Positions 22,364 through 31,390 of a DNA stretch of 64,000 nt are shown here, piece after piece (the stretch's first letter is position 1; each line of letters starts with the position of its first letter). The stretch spans positions 16,225 to 80,224 of the forward strand of contig JANQPM010000043.1 of assembly GCA_028289465.1 (NCBI GenBank), read 5' to 3'. The position numbers were made by a program, and so were the translations under genes. The stretch comes from Lysobacterales bacterium (lineage in GTDB: Bacteria; Pseudomonadota; Gammaproteobacteria; Xanthomonadales; SZUA-36). The notes beneath the pieces are model-generated. The model had not been told where the DNA came from and did not search any database. It saw only the letters and a program-made list of their open reading frames with translations.

Positions 22364-22582
22364 TATTTCCCCTGCGCGGTAGTCGCCGATATTATCGTAC
22401 TGAGCAGAAATAAAGTAATACTTTAAATGGGTTAGGCAAAATATCGGGAGCAGAAAGTTTCAGTTCCTTTGGCTATACTAGTAATTACGACTGCCCCAAA
22501 GGGGGCGATCTATTCGGGGGTGTAATCCTTAAATCTTGGGACAACACCAATATTTTAATTATTAAAAAAGCGGGAGGAACGT
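22364..22582. other. AT-richer leader of the fibre-like gene pair
   Basis: Composition drops in GC after the atp terminator, marking the left edge of the accessory island. A TATACT hexamer (22474-22479) could be a -10 element, but no good -35 is seen. A small hairpin GCCCC-AAAG-GGGGC lies at 22493-22506 in what would be the 5' leader. GGGAGGA just before 22583 is a good ribosome binding site. Confidence 0.4.
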
Positions 22583-23014
22583 ATGCGTACATACGGACTG
22601 ATACTTCTACTCATGATGGTCTCGCTGCCGCTCCTGGCTAAAAACGACCTCATGAATCCTGTATTGATGGAAGATGGAGTTTTCTTCGAATCATTTGAAT
22701 CGCACGGCGCTTCGACATTAAGTCTTAGGGGTCCCGGTACTTTCCAGACCAAGATGAATTTCGCCCAGGGCGAGTCGCCATTCATCGATATTACCAATGT
22801 GGGTGGCAAAGGTCTGGCTGATGGGCTGTACAAGTACGAAATTGCAATAGCACCGGCTACCATTCAAAGGGGCGGTCTTGAATCAAACCAGAGCATCCGC
22901 CTGAGCTCAGACCGCAATGCATTCAACGGCATGACCGATCCAAAAAAATCGCCAATCAGCGGTACTTTCAGAATCCAAGACGGTGCACTGGTTGATTCCA
23001 GCCTTGCAGAATGA
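22583..23014 (+). CDS. Small secreted protein upstream of fibre-like protein
   Basis: 143 residues with a clear signal peptide (MRTYGLILLLMMVSLPLLA, cleavage before KND). The mature part is beta-rich and polar (ESHGASTLSLRGPG, YKYEIAIAPATI) and ends SGTFRIQDGALVDSSLAE. I do not recognise a named family. It lies 35 bp before the fibre-like gene, both with strong GGGAGGA-type ribosome binding sites, so the two are probably one operon and may act together at the surface. Confidence 0.75.
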   Translation: MRTYGLILLLMMVSLPLLAKNDLMNPVLMEDGVFFESFESHGASTLSLRGPGTFQTKMNFAQGESPFIDITNVGGKGLADGLYKYEIAIAPATIQRGGLESNQSIRLSSDRNAFNGMTDPKKSPISGTFRIQDGALVDSSLAE

Positions 23015-23049
23015 CCTGAGAATACAGACTTGATTGGGGAGGAAAATTC

Positions 23050-24117
23050 ATGAAACTCATACGAAATACATTTATTGGACTAGCACTCGTCTGCAGTGGT
23101 GGGGTATCCGCAGATATCGTCCATCTTGACGATGTGATTATTACTTTCAGTCTTTGTGTCGGCAACGACTGCGTGAATGGTGAAAGCTTCGGATTTGATA
23201 CTATCAGGCTGAAAGAAAACAACTTGCGTATCAAATTTGACGATACCAGTGTTTCCGCCAGTTTCCCGAGAAACGACTGGCAGATCACCGCAAACGAAAC
23301 CACCAACGGCGGTCAGAACAAGTTCTCGATCGACGATATCACCGGTGGCCGCACGCCGATGACCATCGAAGCCAGCGCGCCCAGCCACAGCCTGTATGTG
23401 GATGACGGCGGCCGTCTGGGCCTCGGTACCAGCACCCCGGTGGTTGATGTGCATGTGAAGAGCGGTAACACGCCGACCCTGCGTTTGGAGCAGGACGGCA
23501 CGTCAGGCTTCACGCCGCAAACCTGGGATGTGGCCGGGAACGAAGCCAACTTCTTCGTCCGCGACGCCACCAACGGCAGCACCTTGCCGTTCAAGGTGTT
23601 CCCGAGCGCACCGACCAACGCGCTGACCATTGAAGGCACCACGGGTGATATTGGCCTGGGTACGCAGTCTCCGGCGACCCATCTGCATATCCAGAACAGC
23701 GGTTTTGTGACCTACCGGCTGGAAAACACCAGCGCAGGCGTCAGTTGGGATCAAACCAACTCGGGCACCGGTCTGTTCCGGTTCAACGAGGCCTCAGACG
23801 CCACGGTTGAAATGGAAATCAACGGTGACGGTGACGTAACCATTTCCGGTGAACTGACGACCACAGGCATGACCTGCGGTAGCGGCTGTGACGCGGTATT
23901 CGCACCGGAATACGATATGCCGAGCATCAGTGAGCATGCAGCCGCCATGTGGCGCAATGGTTATCTGCCGAATATCGGCCCAACGGTTGAAGGCGTACCT
24001 GTTAATCTGACCGATAAGACCGGGCGCATGCTCAATGAGCTGGAAAAAGCGCACATCTATATCGAGCAATTGCACAATCGTCTGGAACGACTGGAAGCTT
24101 TACTAGACGAAAACTAA
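23050..24117 (+). CDS. Secreted phage-tail-fibre-like protein with C-terminal coiled coil
   Basis: 355 residues with signal peptide MKLIRNTFIGLALVCSGGVSA. The middle carries repeated fibre-type motifs LGLGTSTPVVDVHVKSG and IGLGTQSPATHLHIQNSG, the short beta modules seen in trimeric tail fibres and in secreted bacterial proteins. The C-terminus has GCDAVFAPEYDMPSISEHAA, then GYLPNIGPT and a coiled coil (LNELEKAHIYIEQLHNRLER). This DYxL...LPxI + coil module is common at the end of secreted fibre-like proteins and probably drives trimerisation. There is no S74 protease here. No phage structural genes are nearby. Followed by a strong terminator. Confidence 0.82.
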   Translation: MKLIRNTFIGLALVCSGGVSADIVHLDDVIITFSLCVGNDCVNGESFGFDTIRLKENNLRIKFDDTSVSASFPRNDWQITANETTNGGQNKFSIDDITGGRTPMTIEASAPSHSLYVDDGGRLGLGTSTPVVDVHVKSGNTPTLRLEQDGTSGFTPQTWDVAGNEANFFVRDATNGSTLPFKVFPSAPTNALTIEGTTGDIGLGTQSPATHLHIQNSGFVTYRLENTSAGVSWDQTNSGTGLFRFNEASDATVEMEINGDGDVTISGELTTTGMTCGSGCDAVFAPEYDMPSISEHAAAMWRNGYLPNIGPTVEGVPVNLTDKTGRMLNELEKAHIYIEQLHNRLERLEALLDEN

Positions 24118-24141
24118 TCAAAGTTTTCCAACGTAGTTCGA

Positions 24142-24172
24142 CCAAGGGCCGCAATGCGGCCCTTGGTTTTTT
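24142..24172 (+). terminator. Rho-independent terminator after fibre-like gene
   Basis: Perfect 11-bp stem CCAAGGGCCGC / GCGGCCCTTGG with loop AAT, followed by six T residues. Confidence 0.93.
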
Positions 24173-24320
24173 GCCGGTACGGAAAATGAGGACCGAACAT
24201 GCGTGCTGTCCGAAGCCGTTTTTACTGATTGAACCTCGGATATGTGGTATGTAATCATGCGATAAAAGCCGCTCTGCAACAGCAAAGAGTACTAGCGGCG
24301 TGCAATTATGGAGTTAGGTA

Positions 24321-25172
24321 TTGCCTGATAAAGAAAAATCCAATCAAAGCGTATACGGTTCGGTCTGGGATGAATACGTCAAGGAACGGTTTCCTGCCAT
24401 TAAGGCCGCCACACCCTTCGCTCAGCGGGAGCTGGCACCATGGCGCGTACTCAATACCAAGGACAATGAGTACATATGGCCTGGGGACGAATGGGGGGAT
24501 CGGGAAACGGCACGAAGGCTATTCAATGAATCGTTCGGTTCGCGGCTGGGCGATGACGTCAAGTTTCTATGTGAACTCGGTGCCGGAGCAGGGCGATATA
24601 CGGTTTTGGCGCTGGAGCGATTTTCACATTCTACGATTCTTTCTTTTGATGTTTCGGCGGAGTTCGAGGCGATACTCAAAAAGCGCTGTTCACCCTTTGT
24701 GGAAGCTGGTCGCCTGAAAACCTACTTGCTTGATGAAGATCCGCTGCGGCTGGTTAACACCGTACTTAAAAAGGGCCTGTTCGGAAAGATTGACGGCGTT
24801 TATTCATTTGATGCGATGGTGCATGTAGATCTCCATACATTGCTCGTTTACTGGATAAGCGCTGCGAGAATGCTGAAGCCTGGTGGAATTCTGGCGATGA
24901 ATGTTGCCGATGCAAGCAGCGAAAACGGCTTTATGAAGCTGCTTAACGACTCGGTAGGCATATACCGGCAGGTGGGGAACGCCGGAGGCCACTTCATGTG
25001 GGCGTCCGAGGATATCGCGGTAAAAACCCTGGGCCGCCTCGGGTTTGAAGTGACGATTACAGAGGGAAATGGGCGCGATGTGTCGTTTTCGGCGAAACTT
25101 GTCGATGCCGATCGAAGCGCCAGGTGGCTGAAAAAAGCTCGCGTAACCTGGTTCGATTACCTGTTTGATTAA
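24321..25172 (+). CDS. Class I SAM-dependent methyltransferase
   Basis: 283 residues. Start is TTG 24321, preceded by GGAG at the right distance. The Rossmann SAM motif is FLCELGAGAGRYTVLAL, with the post-motif acidic residue in ILSFDVSAEF; IDGVYSFDAMVHVDLHTL and ARMLKPGGILAMNVAD are motifs II-III of the Methyltransf_11/25 type. The substrate is not evident; glycan or lipid-linked sugar methylation is suggested only by the neighbouring glycosyltransferases and sulfotransferases. A decayed copy of part of this gene appears to lie near 31530-31635. Confidence 0.85.
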   Translation: MPDKEKSNQSVYGSVWDEYVKERFPAIKAATPFAQRELAPWRVLNTKDNEYIWPGDEWGDRETARRLFNESFGSRLGDDVKFLCELGAGAGRYTVLALERFSHSTILSFDVSAEFEAILKKRCSPFVEAGRLKTYLLDEDPLRLVNTVLKKGLFGKIDGVYSFDAMVHVDLHTLLVYWISAARMLKPGGILAMNVADASSENGFMKLLNDSVGIYRQVGNAGGHFMWASEDIAVKTLGRLGFEVTITEGNGRDVSFSAKLVDADRSARWLKKARVTWFDYLFD

Positions 25173-25311
25173 TATTATGGCCCGAGTGACCGGCTTCGCT
25201 ATACTATTTCCAATCGGTACGGCTACCGCATAGTCGGTCCAGCCGGCATAAGCCAGCTTCAGCGAACCGCATGGTTAGTTGAAATACTATAAAGAACTAC
25301 GGAACGATAAT

Positions 25312-25938
25312 ATGGAATCCTACTGTATAAAAACCGGATATCAGTGCAACCTGGAACCGGTGGAATATGATGATACTGCGGAAGATTCATTAATCTATCA
25401 GCTGGATGTATATATTTATGCTGCCCAGCAAATTGCCGAGCACGGATATTCCCGGGTCCTGGATGTGGGCTGTGGTTGCGGGATGAAACTCGAAAAGTAC
25501 ATTCATCCAACCGGCGCCGATATTACCGGTGTGGACGGTAATCACGCTATTAGCTTTTGCCGGGAGAATCTGAATTTCGGCAAATGGCATATCGACAATA
25601 TTGAAGAGCCCTATGCAGATCTCGGGCAGCCTTTCGATTTTATTATCAGTGCCGATGTTGTCGAGCACTTGATTGATCCCAATACACTATTCCGCTATTT
25701 CAGGCGCTGGTCGCACCCCGAAACCCGAATGCTCATTTCCACTCCTGAACGGGATTTACGGCGCGGCGCGGAGGATATGGGCCCGCCGGGAAACGGCGCA
25801 CACGTACGAGAGTGGAGCCAGGACGAATTCAACCGGTATCTTATAAGCCGGCAACTAGATGTTCACCATCATAAAATTGTGGAATTGAAAGCGGGCATGG
25901 CCTGTTGTCAGATGGCGCTTTGTTCCTGGCGCCAATAG
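25312..25938 (+). CDS. Class I SAM-dependent methyltransferase
   Basis: 208 residues from ATG 25312 with GGAA upstream; an in-frame TTG at 25279 is a weaker option. SAM motif RVLDVGCGCGMKLEKY, followed by ITGVDGNHAISFC and FDFIISADVVEHLIDPNTLF, is typical of UbiE/Methyltransf_23-like O-methyltransferases. About 30 bases after its stop the next gene ends on the opposite strand (convergent). Substrate unknown. Confidence 0.85.
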   Translation: MESYCIKTGYQCNLEPVEYDDTAEDSLIYQLDVYIYAAQQIAEHGYSRVLDVGCGCGMKLEKYIHPTGADITGVDGNHAISFCRENLNFGKWHIDNIEEPYADLGQPFDFIISADVVEHLIDPNTLFRYFRRWSHPETRMLISTPERDLRRGAEDMGPPGNGAHVREWSQDEFNRYLISRQLDVHHHKIVELKAGMACCQMALCSWRQ

Positions 25939-25965
25939 GTGGTCTGGCGAAGCGCTTTCGAAATT

Positions 25966-26976
25966 TCACAGGTAGGTTTTAACGAAATCCAAATAATCCT
26001 CAGGCAATTGCATTAATCCCTTTTTGACCAGTTGCCGGCTGCCTGAGTAACGTTTGGATGCGTGATAATAGGCAGTGATTTCCCGATCTTCCTGTAGCAC
26101 ATCCCAATAAGTTCCGTACTGCGCTGCATTATCCCAGTGCTCTTTCCTTTCGGTTTCTTTTTCGGCATAGGAATGGAAATCGGAAAAAAACTTAAAATGC
26201 TGCAAAACGCCGGTAAGTTCGGCGTGCTTTACGTTTGGAATGACATGGGTTGAAGCTTCATAGGACAAATCCTCACGCCATTTGACCATCGGTATTTTTC
26301 GCAACACCGGCGATGGCTTTTCACGGTTCTTGCCTTCCCAGAACAGACGATGCCTTGGCCCGCCCCGTACCGGCACGCCGTTCTTGCCCCGCACATGGTA
26401 GGAATCGCTGTCAAAGTACTCACAGGTCGACAGGAAAGGCTCACCGGATGTATAGACGGAATCCTTTATGGGCTTTTCCGAATACATATCCAGCAGAAAT
26501 GTCATCACGGCCTGCGCACCAGACTGCTCCAGGTATTCGAGCAGCTTCCGTAGCGGAACCTTTTCACACATCGGGTAGACGAATAGCTCGTCGGCGTCCA
26601 GCGTCATCGTCCAGTGACCGGTGCCAAAGTGTTTGAGCAGCACATTCAGCCAATCGACTCCGCATTTGCTCTCCGCGTAACTCGCATCGGTATGAAACAC
26701 ATGCACATCGGTTTGGGAGAGCAGGTGGTCGACGGTGGAGTCGGTGGAGTCGTTGTCGACAAAGAAGAACCTGTCGACGCCCATTTCACGATGGTATTTG
26801 AGGAAATAAGGAAGCCTGAGAAGTTCGTTTCGAACACATGAAAAACCCAGGACTTCGGTTGGTCGAATTTTGATCGGGCGCCTGTCCAGCCGGGTCAGCA
26901 AGTGACCGCTGTGCTCGGCCCGGAGTTCCCGGTACGGCAGAAAGTGCCGAAGAATCTTATCTAGGTACTTGCCCAT
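25966..26976 (-). CDS. GT2-like glycosyltransferase
   Basis: 336 residues, GT-A fold of the Glyco_tranf_2_4 / family-92-like type. Motifs: GFSCVRNELLRLPYFLKYHR, then GVDRFFFVDNDSTDSTVDHL (nucleotide-binding) and TMTLDADELFVYP with the DAD metal site. The C-terminal half holds HVRGKNGVPVRGGPRHRLF and several His-containing motifs usual for this group. Last gene of a minus-strand set (galE, S74 protein, GT, sulfotransferase, GT), 20 bp after the sulfotransferase, so the final three are likely co-transcribed. Confidence 0.85.
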   Translation of the reverse strand: MGKYLDKILRHFLPYRELRAEHSGHLLTRLDRRPIKIRPTEVLGFSCVRNELLRLPYFLKYHREMGVDRFFFVDNDSTDSTVDHLLSQTDVHVFHTDASYAESKCGVDWLNVLLKHFGTGHWTMTLDADELFVYPMCEKVPLRKLLEYLEQSGAQAVMTFLLDMYSEKPIKDSVYTSGEPFLSTCEYFDSDSYHVRGKNGVPVRGGPRHRLFWEGKNREKPSPVLRKIPMVKWREDLSYEASTHVIPNVKHAELTGVLQHFKFFSDFHSYAEKETERKEHWDNAAQYGTYWDVLQEDREITAYYHASKRYSGSRQLVKKGLMQLPEDYLDFVKTYL

Positions 26977-26996
26977 CTGATTCAGCCTCGTTTGAA

Positions 26997-27833
26997 TTAC
27001 TGATCGGAACAGCTATATCCCAGGTCTTGCAGCAATTGCTTTTCGCGCTGGCCCAGAAAATCGTACTGAATCGGGGCGTTTCGAATGCGATTGGGATCAA
27101 GCAGGCTGAGCGATTCTTCAATCCAGCTACCCGGCTGACGCAGGGCCACGAATTTGGCGATCGATTTCAAGGTATTCACCGGCTCGTCGACAAACGACTC
27201 CAGTCTGAATTCGCGATAGGATCCGATTGATAACAGCTTCGATTCGTTCCTGATCCGCCGGAATCGCCGATACCAGAGTGAACCGAAATCTTCAAGCGGA
27301 CGCTCGACAACCGGCACGGCTTCGTAATACCGGTTAAACGCTGCCGGTGTCCAGCTATCATCCCTGGCCGAGGCCATCCACCGGTATCCGGGGTGTCTGG
27401 ACATGGAAATGGCGGTTTGCGCGCCATGGCGCATGAGATGGACGAATTTGCATTCCGGCCATATTCTTTGGATCACGCTCATCCACGGGCCGTAGTCGGG
27501 CGTTTTGTCAGCCCACAGACGCTTGCCTTCGTCATTCGCCAGAAGCAGGGCGACTCTATTGCAGAACCCCTGGATGGAAACCATGGATTCATCGGGGAAA
27601 AGCGCCAGTATCCTGTCTTTTTCTACCGGGGTAACGGGTTTGCCGGTAATGTGGTATGTCTCAAGTAGAATGCGAGCCAGCTCCGCTGGATACCCGCCGC
27701 CTGTCCCGAACATTTCGTACATCTTGGGTATCCAGTGTGTTTCGTTATAAACGAAAATATCCGGATGAAGATTGAACATGTTTCGCAGCAGCGTTGAGCC
27801 GCAGCGGCCGGTACCGATAATGCAAAATCGCAT
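26997..27833 (-). CDS. Sulfotransferase (PAPS-dependent)
   Basis: 278 residues. N-terminal 5'-phosphosulfate loop IGTGRCGSTLLRNMF and the 3'-phosphate-binding strand-helix FVHLMRHGAQTAISMSRH identify a PAPS-dependent sulfotransferase of the Sulfotransfer_3 type. It should transfer sulfate to an acceptor hydroxyl, most plausibly a sugar given the flanking glycosyltransferases. No signal peptide or membrane anchor, so cytoplasmic. 47 bp after the upstream GT. Confidence 0.88.
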   Translation of the reverse strand: MRFCIIGTGRCGSTLLRNMFNLHPDIFVYNETHWIPKMYEMFGTGGGYPAELARILLETYHITGKPVTPVEKDRILALFPDESMVSIQGFCNRVALLLANDEGKRLWADKTPDYGPWMSVIQRIWPECKFVHLMRHGAQTAISMSRHPGYRWMASARDDSWTPAAFNRYYEAVPVVERPLEDFGSLWYRRFRRIRNESKLLSIGSYREFRLESFVDEPVNTLKSIAKFVALRQPGSWIEESLSLLDPNRIRNAPIQYDFLGQREKQLLQDLGYSCSDQ

Positions 27834-27880
27834 CTAAGTGCCTCTGATGTTAGTCGTTTCGGTTCATGAGTGGGCGCCGA

Positions 27881-28735
27881 TCACTCAACGGTATCGGACA
27901 GCGTGTGGCTATAGTATTGCGACAGGTATTTTTCCAGCCTGCGATCTTCGAGAATAGTGCCGGCACTTAGTGCTTGCCGTAGTTTTTTCGTCCCGTACAG
28001 ATGTTGTGCGCAATAGTCCTGTAAGCCTTCGTTTTCTTGCAACTGCTTGTAGAGGTTTCGCCAGGTTATTCCGACGGTTTCCGGCAATTCGACATTTCGT
28101 TCGTATGCCGCGCCGCCTTTTTGGATTTTATTGATGAACTGCTCATAGGTTCTCATCGGAAAATGCAGGATATCAATATCCGCCTGACGTCCGTTCGGGG
28201 TTGAGAACCCGGAAACACGATGGTTCCCCTGACTGACACTTATTCCGGCGCAGCCTCTGTGTGCCGCCTTGGGCGGCAGAGGCTGCCCAAGAGGGTTTAG
28301 CGATTCCTTTTCCCGATAGATCATGCGCCGGTAAAACGGTGGCTCAGCGTTTGCAGTCATGATGAAATTTTGCCGGCTTGCTTCGGCAACGTTGCAGTCA
28401 TCGGGCAGGCGCTTGAAAACATCTTTCAGCGTACCTGTCCGCGGCCACCAGAATTCATCTGCATCGTTGTTAATAATCCAGTCGGCGCCATAGTCCGTAT
28501 ACGCCATTCTGGCCATCCTGGTGACCCAGGCACGCTGGTTGTAATTATCGTCGCCCTCGAATATTCGGTGCAGGACTCCCTGGTTTTCGTATTCTTCGAG
28601 AATCTTCGGCGTACTATCCACCGATTTATTGTCAGTAACGATAAAGTAATCGACGCCCTGCGACCGATGAAAATCTATGTTCTGCCGGATGATGTCCTGC
28701 TCATCGCGGACCAGCAACGTCATGACAAGTTTCAT
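27881..28735 (-). CDS. GT2-like glycosyltransferase
   Basis: 284 residues from the ATG at 28735, which begins KLVMTLLVRDEQDIIRQN; the longer open frame to 28798 adds nothing recognisable. GT-A motifs are VDYFIVTDNKSVDSTPKI and GADWIINNDADEFWWP (DAD). Same broad class as the glycosyltransferase ending this gene set. Substrate unknown. Confidence 0.85.
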   Translation of the reverse strand: MKLVMTLLVRDEQDIIRQNIDFHRSQGVDYFIVTDNKSVDSTPKILEEYENQGVLHRIFEGDDNYNQRAWVTRMARMAYTDYGADWIINNDADEFWWPRTGTLKDVFKRLPDDCNVAEASRQNFIMTANAEPPFYRRMIYREKESLNPLGQPLPPKAAHRGCAGISVSQGNHRVSGFSTPNGRQADIDILHFPMRTYEQFINKIQKGGAAYERNVELPETVGITWRNLYKQLQENEGLQDYCAQHLYGTKKLRQALSAGTILEDRRLEKYLSQYYSHTLSDTVE

Positions 28736-28961
28736 GCTGGAACTACTCGGCAGACCGGATTGATGTCGCCAACCGGCCGGAAAAAAGGCACCCGGCACTA
28801 AACCGTATTCCGGGTAGCGTGTAAAAACAGATCGTCAATGAACCACCGCCCCTGTAACACCGTGGCAAAAAGCCGGGTGTCGGCTATGAATAAACTACAT
28901 GTAAACGATCTTCGAATTTCCTGAACTAGCTGCGTTACCTACCGAAAGCGGGTGGCCCGGT

Positions 28962-29771
28962 CTATGGGTTCATGCCTTCCGTGCTCGTCAAGACGCTGTT
29001 GCTGTTGACCTTGGTCGGGATATGTGCCGACTGAAGCAAGGCCTCTATCCTTTCGATTCTTTGCAGCAGCTCGGTGTTTTCGGCTTTTAGTCTGGAGTTC
29101 TCAGCATGGTAGTCTTCAGTCAGCCATTGAATTTTCTGCTGCAGATTCTGCAGTTCCGCATTCTTGGTATCCACTTGCGAGGCAAGTGCCTTGACTGCTG
29201 CCATCGTTACCCCAGCCATATCGGCAACGCTGATATAGCGGCTGTCCTGTCCCAGTTGAAAAGCCGCGGCAAATTCTTCAGCCATCGGGCCCATATGACG
29301 TTGATCGGATTCGTCGGTTTTATACTCCCATTCGGCAATCGGTAAAGAAATTACTTTCTCCAGAATAGACTGCGTATCAACGAGAGTGATATTTTCTTTG
29401 AAGGTCCGGCTGGATTTTTGCAGATACGACCCTTCAATGGTCAGGTCGCCGGAAGGCGCTATTTGGAACTCCCAGCTATCGCCATCGACAATATTAATCC
29501 GAAAGTTGCTGCCGGCCTTGTTGAAGTCGATATCGCCGCCGGTGGTACGGAACCGGAATCCGGCAAAATCGCTTCCGGCATTTTCTGCCAGGAATGCGAA
29601 TGGAAAACCGGCCTCATTAGCTTTGACGTGGAATAGTGCGTCCGGGGTATCGGTGGCTACGCCGACATTTCCAAGGGCATCCACCACCAGCGCATCGTTC
29701 GACCATGCGGTGCCCGCCGCCGTCAGTGAAATCGTGAAGCCAAAAACTCTAGCTAAGTATCTGATTTTCAT
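28962..29771 (-). CDS. Secreted tail-fibre-like protein with S74 intramolecular chaperone domain
   Basis: 269 residues from ATG 29771, giving signal peptide MKIRYLARVFGFTISLTAAG with likely cleavage after AWS. A fibre motif (GNVGVATDTPDALFHVKANE) is followed by a beta-rich body. The C-terminal Peptidase_S74 domain begins SSRTFKENITLVD, including the Ser and Lys of the autocleavage dyad, and continues IAEWEYKTDESDQRHMGPMA and YISVADMAGVTMAAVKAL, ending in a coiled coil. In endosialidases and tail spikes this domain folds the trimer and cuts itself off. A long coil and Ser/Asn-rich tail follow it here. No phage genes are near. Confidence 0.87.
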   Translation of the reverse strand: MKIRYLARVFGFTISLTAAGTAWSNDALVVDALGNVGVATDTPDALFHVKANEAGFPFAFLAENAGSDFAGFRFRTTGGDIDFNKAGSNFRINIVDGDSWEFQIAPSGDLTIEGSYLQKSSRTFKENITLVDTQSILEKVISLPIAEWEYKTDESDQRHMGPMAEEFAAAFQLGQDSRYISVADMAGVTMAAVKALASQVDTKNAELQNLQQKIQWLTEDYHAENSRLKAENTELLQRIERIEALLQSAHIPTKVNSNSVLTSTEGMNP

Positions 29772-29885
29772 AATGAAACTCGACCGTAAAGCTGACGAAC
29801 TAATGTACAAGGATTCGTTTGATCTTGCAAGTGGACAATGCCGGAGCGGTTTGTCGCTAACTTGCCGGGCGCCGGCACAGGGAGC

Positions 29886-30899
29886 TCAGTACCCCCCGGG
29901 ATTCATGTTTTGCCAGTGCCAGCTATCTTTACACATATCAAAAAGGCTCTTTTCCGCCCGCCAGACAAGCGCTTTCTCAGCCCTTGTACAGCTCGCGAAT
30001 AACACCGGCACATCTCCTGGCCGTCGAGGCCCGAATTGGTAGGGGATTCGGCGCGATGCCGCCTTCTCGAAAGTACTTATGAGTTCCAGTACCGAAAAGC
30101 CCCGGCCGGTTCCGAGGTTGCAAATTAATACGTTCGCACCCTTCGACAATCGTTGCAAAGCGCTGAGGTGTCCTTTTGCGAGATCAGTAATATGGATGTA
30201 GTCCCGAATGCCCGTTCCGTCATGCGTCGGGTAGTCGTTCCCGAATACCTCGACGAAGCTTAACCTGCCGACCGCGGCCTGTGTGATATTGGGCATGATA
30301 TTGTTGGGCTTGCCTTGAGGATCCTCGCCGATCAAACCGGACGGGTGTGCGCCCACCGGGTTGAAATAGCGCAGTATTCTGATGCGCCATTCCGCATCGG
30401 CGCCGCTGAGGTCTTGCAGCATGCTCTCGATTTCGGCCTTGTTTTCTGCATACGGGTTCCCGGGGTTTGGCAGCAGATCCTCGGTCAGGGGCGGTGCGTA
30501 TTCGCTTCCATACACCAATGCGGAAGAGCTGAAGACCAGTTTCTTCACATGATGATCGCCCATCGCTTCAATTAAGTTCTTTGTGCCGAGTACGTTGTTC
30601 TCGAAGTACCGCGATGGTTGTGCCACGGATTCGCCAACCGCTTTCAGCCCCGCGAAATGTAGTACGGCATCGGTTGGGTGGCGGCTAAAAACGGCATCTA
30701 GCGCGTTTCTGTCCCGAATATCGGCCTGGACAAATGCAAGCCGCCTGCCGGTAATCTTCTCAACTCTGCTTAACGCCTCTCTTTTACTGTTGCAGAGGTT
30801 ATCCACCACGACAACGTTATGGTTCGACTGCAGCAGTTCGACACAAGTGTGCGAGCCGATGTAACCCGCACCTCCGGTTACCAGAACATTCATGCTCAA
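29886..30899 (-). CDS. galE: UDP-glucose 4-epimerase
   Basis: Interconverts UDP-Glc and UDP-Gal (possibly the N-acetyl forms). 337 residues. NAD-binding VTGGAGYIGSHTCVEL at the N-terminus, LHFAGLKAVGESV, catalytic serine region VFSSSALVYG and the YAENK (YxxxK) active site. The central LRYFNPVGAHPSGLIGEDP and C-terminal LGTGRGFSVLEL are GalE-specific. First gene of the minus-strand set, supplying nucleotide sugar to the glycosyltransferases that follow (inference). The start may be 30899 or 30893 (MSMN or MN). Confidence 0.95.
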   Translation of the reverse strand: MSMNVLVTGGAGYIGSHTCVELLQSNHNVVVVDNLCNSKREALSRVEKITGRRLAFVQADIRDRNALDAVFSRHPTDAVLHFAGLKAVGESVAQPSRYFENNVLGTKNLIEAMGDHHVKKLVFSSSALVYGSEYAPPLTEDLLPNPGNPYAENKAEIESMLQDLSGADAEWRIRILRYFNPVGAHPSGLIGEDPQGKPNNIMPNITQAAVGRLSFVEVFGNDYPTHDGTGIRDYIHITDLAKGHLSALQRLSKGANVLICNLGTGRGFSVLELISTFEKAASRRIPYQFGPRRPGDVPVLFASCTRAEKALVWRAEKSLFDMCKDSWHWQNMNPGGY

Positions 30900-30965
30900 C
30901 CTTCAGGCCCCGTTATTCGGGCCGGGGCTACTGGCATTTGCATAGCGTAAATAGGTTTCAAATAT

Positions 30966-31390
30966 TTAATTCCACCAGTAGTCGACGGAAAGCCGGTGCA
31001 GGGCCGTTTTTCGTAGGTCATAAGAGTCGCAAATTGCCGCGTTGGTTCTTTCGCCGGGAAAAGGCTCGTCGCTTTCATGGATTCCCCTGTTGGTCATCAG
31101 CGCCCGGTCGCATCGGGCGGCGATACCCGCCAGGCGGCAGGTGGAGACACCTTTGTCTTTTTGGGAAGATGCGTGCGTTATGCATTGGGTTTTGAGCGGC
31201 CCTTCCTGCCGGACTATACCCGGTTTTTCAGAGCGGTTTTTGAACAGCTTGAACATAGGTGCGGGTTTCAATCCAGCGTCAAATATGCGGGTTCGTGATT
31301 TATCAGCGACCAGGCCTTACGCCGGGTTTTTCTTCCAGTACGGGTGCCTGATCGCTCTATTGGTGGATAATTTAGCGCTACAGATCGCTT
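30966..31390 (-). pseudogene. Internally deleted relic of sulfotransferase 3' end plus exostosin-like gene
   Basis: Bases 30966-31271 read as a ~100-codon frame: KPAPMFKLFKNRSEKPG, CRLAGIAARCDRALMTN, ESDEPFPGE, then directly LRKTALHRLSVDYWWN. The intact gene at 35426-36448 has the same start (KPGPMFKLFRKRSQKPG, CRLTGIAARCDWVLMTD) and end (LRKAALHRLSIDYWWN), but about 230 residues in between are missing here. Upstream, DQAPVLEEKPGVRPGR-stop matches the end of the sulfotransferase at 36494 (DQIRTLEEKLGTKPGR), so gene order is kept. Further upstream there is an in-frame stop and homology fades by about 31390. Confidence 0.88.

Noticed and set aside
22488..22512. Riboswitch in the leader of the fibre-like pair
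   Set aside because: Only one short GCCCC/GGGGC hairpin is seen; no known riboswitch core.
22583..29771. Prophage
   Set aside because: Fibre-like and S74 proteins suggest it, but there are no integrase, capsid, portal, terminase or lysis genes, and both proteins have signal peptides.
31365..31380. DnaA box (TTATCCACC on the minus strand)
   Set aside because: Single imperfect match within a gene relic; no cluster or AT-rich unwinding region, so no origin.
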